Source of the DNA: Chrysoporthe austroafricana | Taxonomy: Eukaryota; Ascomycota; Sordariomycetes; Diaporthales; Cryphonectriaceae | DNA: 64,000 bases | Direction of reading: 5' to 3' | Assembly (NCBI GenBank): GCA_001051155.2 | Contig: JYIP02000003.1 | Location: 4,650,001-4,714,000, forward strand | Shown: positions 1 to 11,464 of the stretch, one piece after another | Numbering within the stretch: the first letter of the stretch is position 1 | Layout of the letters: every line of letters begins with the position of its first letter | Program-made: the position numbers and the translations under genes | The notes under the pieces: model-generated | Database searches by the model: none | Seen by the model: only the letters and a program-made list of their open reading frames with translations | What the model was told of the DNA's origin: nothing

Positions 1-2
1 CA

Positions 3-941
3 ACGCCGGGAGTAGGTCCTTCGACCCCCGTGGGCGTCAATACCCAACATCATCAACCTCAACAACAGTCATACCAGTCTCATCAGGGCTACCAGCAACA
101 AAGACCACAGCAGGCTCAACAGACAGCCAGTGGCATCAGTCATACTACATCTACAATACAGCCATCGACTGCGCCGAGACCCTTGGCTCCTCAATCCCAA
201 CATCAGCCTATAGCGCCCGCACCCTCCTACCCACGATCACTGCAGCAAGCCGGCGCTCCAGCGACTCCCCAATACCAACAAAGGCCAATACAGCAACCTG
301 CCGCCCAGGCGCCGACTTCCTACCAGCAGGCTCAGCGGCCAATGGCAGCGGCCCCAGCCTCTTCTGTCCCTCCACGAAATACCCCTGCTTCTGCTACACC
401 CCAGACCCAGTCGCGACCACCAGCGATTGTTGGTCACCCCTCGTCTGCTTCGCCTCGCCCGGCTCCCGCTGCCGGCACTGCACCAGCCCGACCCGCGTCC
501 GTACCGGCTGCTGGATCGATTTCTTCACCTGTCTCGACAGGACCCGCAAGAGCGGTGGCGAACATCCTGCCGGCGCCACCTGCGCAGGGCTTGGCTGTGC
601 CGGCGATCGCGCCTGCGAAGCCTGCTCAGCAGCCGTCTACCCATCCATCTCAACCCGCTGCACAACCTGCAGTGCCCAAGCCGGCACAGTCCGCTGCCCC
701 CCCTTCAGCTCTCAACCAAGCGCAAGCGCCAGCGTCGGCGTCTACACCGGCGTCTGTACCGGCTCAAGCTGCCGTTCCTGCACCTGCTCCAACCCCAGGG
801 ACCGCGTCTGCACCGGCTCCAATACCTGCTCCTGCCCCTGCTTCAGCCTTAGAGACTCCAGCAAAAGAAGCAGAGGGCAGGCAAATTGCTGAGGACGAGC
901 TCTTAGCAAACGCCCTGAAAGCGGCTATTGACTCAGCCTAG
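3..941 (+). CDS. 3' end of a Pro/Ala/Gln-rich protein (partial)
   Basis: The frame is open from the first bases of the window to a TAG stop at 939-941, with no ATG near the left edge, so this is the C-terminal part of a protein that begins outside the window. The visible ~312 residues are low complexity. A Gln/His/Tyr-rich stretch is followed by long Pro-Ala-Ser-Thr repeats, and the protein closes with a short charged segment predicted to be helical (around AEDELLANALKAAI). No catalytic motif is visible. Such tails are common in fungal transcription, splicing and coactivator proteins, but this part does not let me name the family. The very biased composition in one frame, ending at a single stop, supports real coding. 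Confidence 0.6.
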   Translation, partial: TPGVGPSTPVGVNTQHHQPQQQSYQSHQGYQQQRPQQAQQTASGISHTTSTIQPSTAPRPLAPQSQHQPIAPAPSYPRSLQQAGAPATPQYQQRPIQQPAAQAPTSYQQAQRPMAAAPASSVPPRNTPASATPQTQSRPPAIVGHPSSASPRPAPAAGTAPARPASVPAAGSISSPVSTGPARAVANILPAPPAQGLAVPAIAPAKPAQQPSTHPSQPAAQPAVPKPAQSAAPPSALNQAQAPASASTPASVPAQAAVPAPAPTPGTASAPAPIPAPAPASALETPAKEAEGRQIAEDELLANALKAAIDSA

Positions 942-2238
942 GAAAGCCTGAGTCAACTTTCGGAGGCGGTTGCTCGCAAGTGAGCTACACCCCTAGGCAC
1001 TCGTACCGCGGGCTCGGACCAGGGCCAGAATTTCAGCCATACATATCGGGCGGCTGATTTGTGAGATGTGATGGCAATCAACTAAAGCGATACGTATCTG
1101 AGGAGAGAATCGGGATGAAGATGAGACGAGGCGGACTGGAAAGCCCTCCCAGGCAATCAAGCTTGGGTCATCCGTGATTTTATGGCTGATTCCGGTCACA
1201 CAGCCAGATCATTCCAGCGTGGTTGTTTGCTGTGTGGCTTCCTCAGCAGCAGGCCCCCGATCCATTCCCGGGGGGTATCGCCCTGTCTAGAATAATACGC
1301 TACAAACTTCAATTTAGCAACCCTCAAGTTCAACAAAGCCCTCCCGAGATGCAAGGTGTATAGCCTGCGGTCAGGCAGGGGCTAAGAGTGCACATGATGT
1401 GTCTTCCGTGCTACTTCAAACCGCGCTCGTGGAAAGCTAATGTTGAATCAAGCGCTACAGATATTGCGCATCACTAGGCGATGTGGGATTCTCACAGCAG
1501 GAGAACGAGCGTGGTATCTGCACTAACGAGCTCCATGGCCCTTGAACATACGCGGCAGTCTGGGATACAAATCCTATGTAGGTATAGGTGCATCGTGGCC
1601 TCGAAAGCAGAGTCCAAGACCTCGGGAGCAGGATCGAGTGCACCACTCACGACGTAAGTCCTAGGTCTCGGATGGACAGCTGCAGCTATCCCTACGGCAC
1701 GGGGTCGCCGACGGCTTCAAACATTTGCCACCAGCGAGCCCTCAGCCCCCGGGAGGGCATACGATATATGAAACGTCCCCTGCGCTCTTGTGCTACCTGA
1801 CCAGAGCTTCCCACCCTCTTTCCTTCAAACTTTTCACGGAGTCATCAGGGCTCTCTCATCGTCGATGTTTGGCGCTCCTGCTCTGCCCCAAGCGCACGCC
1901 AACCCAGCGTGAGGATCTTTTCAAGACTTGTGGTGTCTCGCTTGCTGACTGCCCACAGTCGTCGGGCGGGTTTCAGACTGAGTGATCTATTGTTTTTGCT
2001 GGAGACTGATCGAGGCTGTCCGAGATTGACTGGGAAAAGGAGACGAGGCAGAGGGCAGGATAAAAGGGACGTTTCGATCATCTGGTCCCCGGAGTTAGGC
2101 TGATCTCGACGGTGAATAAGACCAGAACACGCGCCGGAGCAACCAAGCTAGACAGTATACCACGGCTCTCTGGCAGCTTTCCCGCCGCCGGAGGAAAATC
2201 ATCATACCAGCGGCTCACGCCTGACAGCGACCAGGACG
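942..2238. other. Intergenic region, no gene seen
   Basis: This 1.3 kb holds the 3' flank of the left-edge gene and the promoter and 5' leader of the Cys/His-repeat gene. Open frames here are short, overlap on both strands and show no recognisable domain. Confidence 0.5.
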
Positions 2239-4598
2239 ATGTGGGACCTCATGTACCCACGGGGCCCCCACCCCCACCACCACCGAGGCCGCCAGAAGAC
2301 CGGCCGCTGCCGCGCATGCAAGGCGGACATCGGCACGCCCAGGATCAACGGGCAGAAGATCAGCCTCGTCTACTGCCAGAAGCACTACTGCGCGCGGCTC
2401 CTCCCGGGGGGCCTGATCTGCTCCGCACAGAACAACGGGCGGACGATGTACTGTGACAACCGTGAGTGCGCACCCACCTGGCTGTCTGGTCCCACGGCAG
2501 GTGGCGAAAGGGTGAAGGGAGTGATGGGGTAGGGAGACGCGAGGCAGGGAGGAGAGAAGAAAGGCCGCCTGGTGGAGATATGCTGATGTGTTCTCTCTGG
2601 GCAGATGCGCGGTGCACGGCGACGGGCGACGAGGGGCGCTGTTGGAGGATTGTCAAGGAGGACAACCCGGAGAAGTACAAGTTTTGCAAGGACCGTAAGT
2701 ACCACCTCAGACCCGCCGAACCTACACCATCGACTTTGTACCGCGGTGGCCTCTGTTCACGCTCCCCTCCCTCCCTCCTTTCAGACCCACATGCTGATCA
2801 CCCAAAAAGACGGCTGCGGCTTCCCGACCTGCACTGCCCGGCGCACCGACGCCTCGAACCCGCACTGCGCGCTCCACCGCTGCGCGCGGCCGGCGTGCGA
2901 CAGAGTCCGGGTCGTGGACCTCGCGTCGGCCTTCTGCGACCGGCACACGTGCGAGGCGGGCCACTGCACGGCCGGGGTCGAGGGCAACGGCGGCGGGGCC
3001 GGCGAGTGGGGAGGCGCAGGCGGCGGGGCCGGGGCCGCCGCCGACGAGGCCGCCCGGCGCTGCGATAACCACCGGCGGTGCGCGGCGGCCGGGTGCGGGC
3101 GGCGGTGCCAGCCGCGGGGCGGCATGGTTCTCGGCGTCGGCGGCGACGACTGCACGGCCGCGCCTGCCACCCCACGGTACTGCGCGCGGCACTGCTGCCA
3201 GGCGGCGGGCGGCGCGTGCGGCGAGCAGCGCAGCGGCGCCAGCGACCGGTACTGCGGAGCGCACATGTGCGCGGAGCCGGGCTGCACGCAGGCGCGGGGG
3301 GAGACGGTGACGGTGATGACGGCGATGATGGGCGTCGGCGGCATCGGCGGCGGCAGCGGCAGCAGCAACAGCAGGTACTGCGACGCGCACACGTGCAGGG
3401 CCGAGGGATGCGGCGAGCGGCGGGACCAGCGGGTGCGCGGCGCCGAGCACTGCCCGCTGCACACGTGCGTGGTCGAGGGGTGCGCGCGGCCGGCGGCGGT
3501 GGGCGGGAGCCGGTGCGAGGACCACCGGTACTGCGTCGTCGCCGGGTGCCGCGAGTGGGCGCACGTCGAGGCGGGGCCGGACGGGCAGGTCAGGTATCCC
3601 GAGTGCGAGAGGCGTGAGTCTTGACGGAGCCGATCAACCAACCTCCTATCCCCTCCCTCCCTCCATCCTCTTTCTCTCTATTCCTCTTCTTCATCTTTTT
3701 CTTCTTCTTTCTTTAATTCAGCCCTCGGCTTCATGGAGACAACAGTCCGCTGACCGAGCCGACACAAGACCGCCTCCCGACCTGCCGCGCCCCGACCCTC
3801 AACAACACGCCCTGCGACAAGCCCGTCCCGCTCCACGCCCTCGCCGGCGCCGGCGCCGCCTCCCGCTACTGCGAGGACCACGCGTGCGGCTTCCGCGCCT
3901 GCCCCAACGCCCGCCCGCCCGATTCCCTGCAGTACTGCGCCGCGCACAAGTGCGGCGCCGGCCTGTGCCAGGAGCAGGTGCGGAACGCCCTCCCCCTCCT
4001 GGCCCCCGCGGCCCTGGACGGCGGCGCTTTTGCCGGCGCGTCCCTGCACGCACGGCTGCTGCTGCTGGCCTCCGCCGCCGCCGCCGGCGGGGGCGGCGGC
4101 GGCCTGCCGGGCCTGCTGCTGCCGGGCGCGCCGGCCGGTCAGTTCTGCGCCGCGCACTCGTGCCTGGGCGACGGCGGGCGGTGCGGGGAGAAGGTCGCGG
4201 GGGCCGGGGTCGGCGCCGGCGGGAGGGCAGGGGACGACGCCGGCGACGCTGCGAGCCGCTTCTGCGGGCGGCACCGGTGCGCCCACCGCGGGTGCCGGGC
4301 TGAGGCGACGCACCACCCGCGGCGGACCGCCTGTGGCGGCGGTGGTATGTGCGACCGGCACTACAGGAGGCGGAGGGACGCGATGGCGGCCGGAGTGGGA
4401 GGAGGAGGTGGTGGTATTGGTGTAGGGCCGTTCGGGCCGATGGGGCTGCCGGTGCCTGCGCCGCCGATGGGCTTCGCGCCGGCGCCGGCGCCGCCGGGGT
4501 TCTTTGGGGGCGGGGGATATGATAGCAGCGGGTCGAGCAGCGATTCTGAGGACGGGGGGAGGTCGAGGGGTTTGCCTTTTGGGGTGCGGTTCTTCTAG
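2239..4598 (+). CDS. Cys/His-repeat protein with about 14 C-x2-H-x(1-2)-C modules
   Basis: I do not recognise a named family. The four-exon model is 2239-2461, 2605-2694, 2810-3613 and 3739-4598, giving 658 residues. The protein is a chain of modules of the form aromatic-C-x2-H-x(1-2)-C-x(3-4)-C, for example CQKHYC, CALHRC, CDRHTC, CARHCC, CGAHMC, CDAHTC, CPLHTC, CEDHAC, CAAHKC, CAAHSC and CGRHRC. They are separated by Gly/Ala-rich spacers of variable length. The regular Cys/His spacing suggests structural zinc binding, which is inference. All three introns are phase 1 and fall inside the His codon of a C-x2-H motif (C|AT once, C|AC twice), so each splice restores CDNH, CKDH or CERH; this strongly supports the model. 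The last ~90 residues are Gly/Pro/Ser-rich. No signal peptide or membrane segment is seen. The acceptors at 2809 and 3738 have weak pyrimidine tracts and were chosen by frame. Confidence 0.72.
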
Positions 4599-5714
4599 GC
4601 TGGGTGTCTGTAAATCGAAGGCAAGGGACAATCCGAAAGGGCAGAGTGCCCCTATATTATCCTGGTGGCTCTATAATTCATCAAGTTCTCGATATTCTTT
4701 ATGTTCTCCGTCTTCATGTCTATTGTGTGCGCTGGCTTAAGAGACGCTCCTGTCTGCTCCAAGCGAGCATCTTGAAGACGCATCCGCTTTTGCAGTGTCC
4801 TAATGCAGACAAATACTCAATTGCCCTGCTAGAGAACTCTCTCAATCTATTCTGACCGTCGTATCTCTGCTGGTGTATAGAGTAACTGAACTCAAAGGCA
4901 TGGCATGTCTATCGTGTATTAATTATCCCAATATCACCTAGCGATGATTTCTTCTGCTCAGATACTAATGGGACGAAGACAAGCACGAGCAATCCGCCTG
5001 TTAGTAGCAATCTATACGCATGCTATGTATCGCATCACATCTACAAGAGAAACAGGCGCACCAAGAACGCTTGCGGTTCATAGCACACATACAATAGCGT
5101 AGCGAGCGGATGCCCCCAGCCAAGAGGCGCATCGCAGGGCCTCCCACCACGACGTTTTGGAGATTACGTATGCGGATCATACATACAGATAAGCATAACA
5201 TCTCGCAAGACATAGTCGGAACCCAACCACCAACCACCGAACCTTGCGCTGTACATCACACCCATCCATTGCCATCCTGCTCGATCTCGGCAGGATTTCC
5301 CATCACCCGCGGACCCTGGGAGCAGGGGTGCGGGATGTTCGCCAGGCCCTGGGCTATTTTTAGAGGGAGCCGCCGCCCCGGCAGAGTCTAACTAACCCCA
5401 CAACGCGATCCCGACCCGCGTCGCCCTCTCAGGATCCCAACACGCGACTGGGGGGAACAACTGCGACCAGACTCAGACCCATATTCGACGCGACAGGCAG
5501 CCAGAACACGGACGAGAATCTCCTCTCTGTCGTGCGCAGACATCCACTTCTCACTCCTTCCTTCCTCCCATCCTCCCTTCCCACCGATCCTACCAAACCC
5601 CACCCGGGAAGACGGAAAGGAAAAGCCGATCGCAGGACGGGGCAGGGCAGAGCAGAGCAGCAGGGAGACGAGAGGAGACCGACCAGACGAGAAAGCCGGG
5701 GTCTAGTCTGCTAG

Positions 5715-5758
<44 letters not shown>

Positions 5759-5777
5759 GATACCGACCGGCCCGGCG
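4599..5777. other. Intergenic region and DAD1 5' leader
   Basis: No gene is supported. The left half is AT-richer 3' flank of the Cys/His-repeat gene. The right half (from about 5380) is GC-rich, purine/pyrimidine-biased and probably the DAD1 promoter and leader, ending in a CAG triplet run. Confidence 0.5.
5717..5758 (+). repeat. (CAG)n microsatellite in the DAD1 5' leader
   Basis: About fourteen uninterrupted AGC/CAG triplets end 20 bp before the DAD1 start codon. They lie upstream of the ATG, so they would be transcribed but not translated. Confidence 0.9.
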
Positions 5778-6248
5778 ATGGCATCCTCCTCCGCGGCGCC
5801 GGCGCCGGCGCCCTCTGCCCGGGGCGAGTTCGAGCGCCAGCGGGGCGAGCTGGTCCGCGAGATCGCAGAGGTGTGTTTTCTCCTTTTCCTCCTGTCTCCC
5901 CTCCCCCCTCTTTTCCCGGGAGCAGGCCGACTAGCCCTTGCCCTGACTGACTGACTGACGCGTGTACGGGAACAGAGCTTCGAGCACGTCCTGTCCGGCA
6001 TCAACAGGCTCAACCGCAACCTCGAGGCCGTCATCACGGTCGGCAACGAGTTCTCGTCCGTCGAGGCGCTGTGGAGCACGTTCGAGAGCGTCATGGGCCA
6101 CGAGGAGGACGGCGGCAGCGGCGCGGCGGCAGCGGCAGCGGAGGCGGAGGGGCAGGGGCAGGGGCAAGGACAGGGACAGGGCGGGGGCAAGACGGCTGGC
6201 GGGCAGCAGGCAGACGTAGCAGAGGAGGAGCCCGCCAGAGACTCATGA
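5778..6248 (+). CDS. DAD1: DASH complex subunit Dad1
   Basis: The exons are 5778-5870 and 5976-6248, with a phase-0 GT..AG intron, giving 121 residues. Dad1 is a subunit of the DASH/Dam1 ring that couples kinetochores to spindle microtubules, acting in the nucleus during mitosis. The diagnostic core straddles the intron: [14 protein letters not shown], then a stretch containing [12 protein letters not shown] and [12 protein letters not shown]. This is the conserved Dad1 helical signature at about residues 17-65. The N-terminus is Ala/Pro-rich. The C-terminus carries a ~50-residue Glu/Gln/Gly-rich tail beyond the conserved domain, which makes the protein somewhat longer than the ~95-residue yeast protein. 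The gene converges on RHO4 downstream. Confidence 0.93.
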
Positions 6249-6486
6249 GGGGGTGGTGATATTGGGGACGGATGATGGTGGCAGGTGGCTCATATCCGAG
6301 GGACTAGATGGCCTCGATAGATCGATAGAAGACACCCTTGGAGTAGCAATTGATACCCAACATACCACACCGCTCCCACAATCAACTTCCCCGGAGCAGG
6401 GCCAGGCATATCAGACTTAAACACAGCGCAGACATCACCACGAGGCCTCGGCGTGTAGAAATAAGGTATTTGTTTCCTATCCCTGA

Positions 6487-6525
<39 letters not shown>

Positions 6526-7272
6526 TCAATGATGAATGGGACAAATGCATGCATGCAGGACAACCAAGCCAACGACAATTCATTCCCCCCCCCCCTGCGA
6601 GATTCCCCCCTATAAAGAAATATGATGATGATGAGACCACCGAATGCCCGTCCTGCTCCTTGATTGATGATGTACAGCCCCGGTCCCCCGGAGCGCCGCC
6701 CGCCCGAAAACGCCCCTCCGTAAAGTAGATGGCATCAAGCCACGGCATGGAGGGACAGGCGGCCCTCTTGAGTGATTTTGTACTGCCCCTCCCCACACAT
6801 CGAGGAGGGGAAAAGGTATAGAAAAAGATCCCCGCGCGCTCAGAGAAAAAACATGATGCCATGAGAGAGAAGAAAAACTGTAGTGTAGTAGAAGTAGTAG
6901 TCCTAACATTGGCCCTGGTCGGGGCCGCCCCTGCCCCGCGGGCACCGGGGGTGGCCCTCGTGGTCCGTCCTTGCTGCATTCCACCCATCATCATCTATTG
7001 TGTCGTCCATCATCCGTCGTCATCGTTGTGCCGGTTGGTTGGCAGCCGATGCTGGTCTCTTTGCGGGCTGGCTGTTGTTGCATTACTCTCTCTCAAACAA
7101 AGGAAAGCGTCGTGTTGTCGAGTCCGGGAGGAAATGATGGTCGTGTCGCGTCACGCGTCGTGTCATTACAACCCCTCTCTCCTGGTGGGTGCGCCCGTCC
7201 CTGTCGGGCGCGCACGGTTTTCATGATTAGGCGATTACCCTCCGCCGGGCCCCTTCCCCGCCGACGCGCCGC
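6249..7272. other. Convergent 3' flanks of DAD1 and RHO4
   Basis: No gene is supported in this 1 kb between convergent genes. It contains a (CT)n run at 6490-6523, a C homopolymer near 6586-6595 and several short ATG/ATC-type triplet runs. Open frames crossing it are low complexity. Confidence 0.55.
6490..6523. repeat. (CT)n microsatellite
   Basis: About 17 uninterrupted CT dinucleotides in the DAD1/RHO4 convergent intergenic region. Confidence 0.9.
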
Positions 7273-8422
7273 TCAGAGCATCGGGCACTTTCTCCTCTTC
7301 TTACGAGCACCGCCGACGCCGGGGAGGTTGAGCTGGCCCACGATGCTGGCGCGCCGGCCCTTGGGCGACGCGGTCTCCTGCACCTCCAGGTTCCGCCGGT
7401 CGTTGGCGACGACGGTGACGATGGCCTGCTCGAAGATCTCGTCGACGCCCTTCATCTCCTTGCTGCTGCACTCCATGTACTGGGCGTTCATCTTCTGGGC
7501 GACGGCCATGCCCTGCTCGCGGGTGACGGGGGTCAGGCCCTGGGTCTTGAGCATCTCGATGCACGTCTTCTTGTAGCGGAGGTCGGACTTCAGGCCCACC
7601 AGGATGAGGGGGGTGTAGGGGCAGAAGTGGAGGACCTCGGGGTACCACTGTGGCGCGCGCGTGTCAGCATGAGGGTATCATCCCGTGGGAGAAGGAAAGA
7701 GGGAGGTGGGGGGAGCAGGCGCACCTTGTCCATGACATTGTCGAGCGAGTTGGGGCAGTCAATGGCGAAGCAGACGAAGATGAGGTCGGTCTCGGGGTAC
7801 GAGAGCGGTCGCAGGCGGTCGTACTCCTCTTGGCCTGCGGTGTCCCACAGCGCGAGCTCGACGGTCTTGCCGGTCGGCGGGTGCACAGGGTATGTGATGT
7901 AGTTCTCGAAGACGGTCGGGACGTATTTCTGGTTTTCGTGGCCGGCACGGTCAGCAAGTAGGCAAGCAAGCAAGCAAGCAAGCAAGCATGCGTGGTGCAG
8001 TGCCGCCGGCGGCGGGAGAATTAACTTTTTTTTTGAGGGGGGGGGGGATTGGTGGATTGGTGGCAGGGGGAAGAGAGGGTCGGTCGGAGGGGCAGGGCAG
8101 GACAGCCTATACACACCTCTGGGAAGTAGCCCTGGCTGTAGCTGATCAGCAGACACGTCTTGCCGCAGCCGCCGTCGCCAACGACGACGATCTTCTTGGA
8201 GTAGGCCGGGGCGTCGGTCATGGCTGTTGCTGAGGACTCGCGGCCAGAGGTGGAGATGCTCATCACAGTCGCCTCGGTGCCGCCACTCAACCGCTCGGCT
8301 CGTCTGTCGCTGCTGGCGCCGGTGCTGTAGCTGGAGGGCGTCTTGCGGCCCGATGGGTCATACTTTTCCTGGAGGGGCTGGTTGTTGTAGTACGAATTCC
8401 GGGAAATGTAAGACGAAGCCAT
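7273..8422 (-). CDS. rho4: Rho-family GTPase Rho4
   Basis: The exons on the minus strand are 8422-8117, 7928-7725 and 7647-7273, all joined in phase 0, giving 294 residues. This small GTPase of the Rho family acts in septation, actin-ring formation and polarity in fungi. It has a Ser-rich N-terminal extension of ~75 residues, typical of Rho4 rather than Rho1 or Cdc42. The P-loop GDGGCGKT lies at about 82-89, followed by the effector region YVPTVFENY, the switch [19 protein letters not shown] and the G4-type GLKSDL. The C-terminus is a polybasic KKRRK followed by CPML, a CaaX box ending in Leu that predicts geranylgeranylation and membrane anchoring. The first intron contains a CAAG tetranucleotide run (seen as 7963-7987 on the plus strand). 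Confidence 0.95.
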
Positions 8423-8709
8423 GCTCGTTATCTGTCCCTTCACTGCTGGGGGGAGGGAGCGAATTGATGCGCTGCCAGGAGGCGGGCGGGGGGGGGGGTG
8501 TGCGCTTGTCCCCACGGGTAGGGAGGGCACGGTTGGAAGTTCAACACCCAGCCACGCAGGCAGTCGAAACGTTGGCGATTTTTTTTTTCTTCCTTTTTTT
8601 TCCCTTTTTTTTTTTCCTTCCTGATTTTCCCCTCTTGAGGTGGGATGCAACCAGGTCGTCAGCTACAGGCGCAGGCTATAGCTCGGACGGTAGGTACCAG
8701 GAGACGGTC

Positions 8710-8745
<36 letters not shown>

Positions 8746-10648
8746 GGCCTGGTGGGTGGCAAGGTTGTTGTTGTTGTTGTTGATGGTGGTGGTAGTAGTG
8801 CTGGTGGTGGTACTGGTGGCCGCAGTGGTGGTCGAGGTCGGCCCAGGTGGTCAGGTCGGCCGGGAGGGATGCACGCAGGTGCTGGGTTTTTGATAATTAT
8901 CTCCCAGCTGCAGGTGACAGGCAGGGTGCGATGTGTGATGTGATGCGAGGGAGGCAGGGCCAGGGCAGGACAGGGCAGGGCAGGGCAGAGGCCAGGTGAG
9001 GTGATGCGATCAGAGGGCCCGGGCCTGGTCTGGTCTGGTCTGGTGCTGTCTTCTTGTGTTCGTGTTGTCGCGGCGCCGGGTCGGGTCACGTCAGGATCGC
9101 AAGAGTTGGCCAGGTGACGATGATGATGAGGGTGCTGGGTGCTGGGCAGAGGAGGGCACAGAGAGAGAGGCGAGGCAGCAGATGGGTACGGGTATATCGT
9201 GTGGGTGGGGATGGGGATCGGCTTCCAAGACAAGAAGGTTGTTTCTGAGACAACACTAGCGGGCTCCTCTGGCAAATGGCAAGAAGTGGGAGGCTGGTGG
9301 CTGGGAGGTCCAGACACGAGCACGAGCGCACGAGAAGGGGCAGATCAGGACACAGATCTATGTTTACTTGGAGGGCGGGAGTGTCCACAGCAACGGGCGC
9401 AGGAGGTGGGAGAAGGAGGAGCCGCCAGCGCCGCCTAGCACTCACTAGCTGGGTAATGCATCTGCATCTGACGGATCCTCCCTCCCTCGCACATGCAGAC
9501 CGTCAGACCGTCAGACCGTCCGTCATCTACTCAGTACATACTACTTGGTACGCACGGCACGGCACGGCACAGCCCTCGACTACTTGGCGTGCCATGCAGC
9601 TTCAGGCGTTCAGCTCCGCGCCCGTCCACCGCAAGCGGCAAACACGCCCAGCACCTGAGCACCTGAACCTGCCCCCCAGCCCAGCCCAGCCTAGAGCCCA
9701 GCCTAATCCCGCTGTCGTCATAAGCCCAGAGAGGGACCAGACGGGAGAGAGAAAGCCAGAGGAGCCACAGGGGAGGAGGTCGCGGTGGGCCCTCGCCCGG
9801 CGGGAGCGGGGGGGCGCGCTCTAGCGATTACACCCCCTGCATCCTTTTCTAAATTCAGGTGGCAGGGCAGCCGAGATTCGGTGGCTGGAGGCGGCCCTCC
9901 CTCTCCTGCAGCCTGGGCCGTAGTGGCCGGGTGGCCCAGTCCCCCAGTCCCCAGTCCCAGTCCCCAGTGGGCTGGACCCCCCTCCCCCCAGCGGGTGCCA
10001 ACGGGTTTTGTCAGCGGGTGCCAGCGGGTGGTATGTGCTCTGTGAGCCGCTGCCTGCCCTGGCCCTGTCCTGTCCTGTCCTGCCCTGCCCTGCTCCACGT
10101 CGAGGGCAGACACCACCAATCGCAACTAAAAATTCTCCCCAAGCGCGTTTCTCGCCTCGCCTCGCCTCCTCGCTCCGCAACAGGAACCGCCATCAGCCTC
10201 GAAACCGGGAAATCTCGACCAAACGGCCTGGCTGCCCGCAGCGTCACAGAGAGAGAGAGACAGAGAGAGAGGGAGACAAGACCCAGGGCTGCCCGCATCA
10301 CACGCACAGCGCACAGGGCAAGCACGGCTGCGGCCTGAAGCCGTCATCAACCTCCCTGGCGAGGCGGGCGTGACGTACCTTGACGGTGTCTATCCTGCCC
10401 TTTGTCCAGAGCAGCAGGCCTTGCCTTTTTTTTTCTTTCTTTGTTCGATACCCACCGCCGGCCACCCGCGTGACCCGGCGCCTTCTCGTCTGCAAGACAT
10501 CATCGTCCCCTCTTTGGCCTCCTGAGCGTTTCTCCCCCCGGCCTTGATTTTTTTTTTTTTTTTCCTTTTTCCCTTCCCACTCAGACCGCACCCAGCACAG
10601 CAGCACCCTTGTCCCCGCCCAGCGCACGGGGAAGACCGACGATACGAT
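8423..10648. promoter_or_regulatory. Shared 2.2-kb upstream region of divergent RHO4 and ELC1
   Basis: No gene is supported between these two divergent start codons. The stretch is unusually rich in simple sequence: long T runs (8579-8617, 10547-10563), a (TCTG)n array at 8710-8747, GTT/GGT triplets at 8763-8830, repeated CAGGG-type G-rich units at 8954-8995 and repeats of CCCCAGTCC at 9941-9967. A bidirectional promoter with long leaders is the natural reading. Confidence 0.5.
8710..8747. repeat. (TCTG)n microsatellite
   Basis: About nine perfect TCTG tetranucleotides upstream of RHO4. Confidence 0.9.
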
Positions 10649-11464
10649 ATGGCACCTGTCAAGTATGTCACCCTCGTCTCGTACGATGGCCTCGAGTTCA
10701 CCCTGCCCCGCGAGGCCTGCTATGTCAGCCCCTTCCTCCGGAGGTCCGTCGACCCCGAGGGCGGCTTCATGGAGGCGGCCACCGGGCGCGTCACGCTGCA
10801 GATGTTCAGGTGAGTTAAGTTGAGTGAGTGAGCTGTTTGTTTGGGGGAGGGGGCCCCGTGCCTACCGCACTGCCACGTTGTTTTCCTCCCCTCGCCTCGC
10901 CCCCCCTGGTTGACTCATTGGCGGTGTCGATGATGAGAAACAATTTTTTTAATTTTTGGTTCACACTCCGCTGTGTTCTACCCGACAGAGCCTCACCCCC
11001 CCCCCCGATGTGGGGCTGGCTCTGGGTGAGCCTTTTTTTTCTAAACCTACACTTGATCTGAGATACCTCACGCCTCGGGCCGCACAAATTTCCTTTTTTT
11101 TTTTTTTTCGTCGCTCCTCCAGGACACCTGGGCCCCGCAGCTGACCACCACCCGCGCACACAGCTCCCTCATCCTCGAGAAGGTCGTCGAGTACCTGATC
11201 TACTGGTACCGCTACCAGGACAAGGAGGACGTTCCTGATATGGAGGTCCCCGTCGACCTGTGCCTGGAGCTGCTGACGGCCTCCGACTTCCTGGGCCTCG
11301 ACAGTAAGTCGCTCCTGACCAACCCCCCCCCCCGGCAGAACCGTCTTCTGACCACCAGCAAGGCCAACTCCGATGAGGGGCGGCAGGTGGATGGAATGGC
11401 GTCACGAACGCCAGCACGACTTCTCTACATTACGCTCGTGGGATTATGGCGTTCAGGCTGGTAA
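10649..11464 (+). CDS. ELC1: Elongin C
   Basis: Elongin C is a SKP1/BTB-fold adaptor that links BC-box proteins to cullin-RING ubiquitin ligases and also belongs to the elongin transcription complex. Exon 1 (10649-10809) encodes YVTLVSYDGLEFTLPREA and ends in TGRVTLQMF. Exon 2 begins at 11164 and carries ILEKVVEYLIYWYRY, then EVPVDLCLELLTASDFLGLD, the family's closing helix pair. A strong GTAAGT donor at 11304 and a CAG acceptor at 11456 would remove 153 bp, a multiple of three, so spliced and unspliced forms share the stop at 11462-11464. The spliced product is 102 residues, the usual elongin C length. The unspliced form would add 51 low-complexity residues and is less likely. The first intron is long for this organism (354 bp) and T-rich. 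Confidence 0.9.

Noticed and set aside
2722..4631. Long minus-strand frames opposite the Cys/His-repeat gene
   Set aside because: They are Ala/Arg/Pro-rich antisense of GC-rich repeats, while the plus strand has regular Cys/His spacing restored by splicing.
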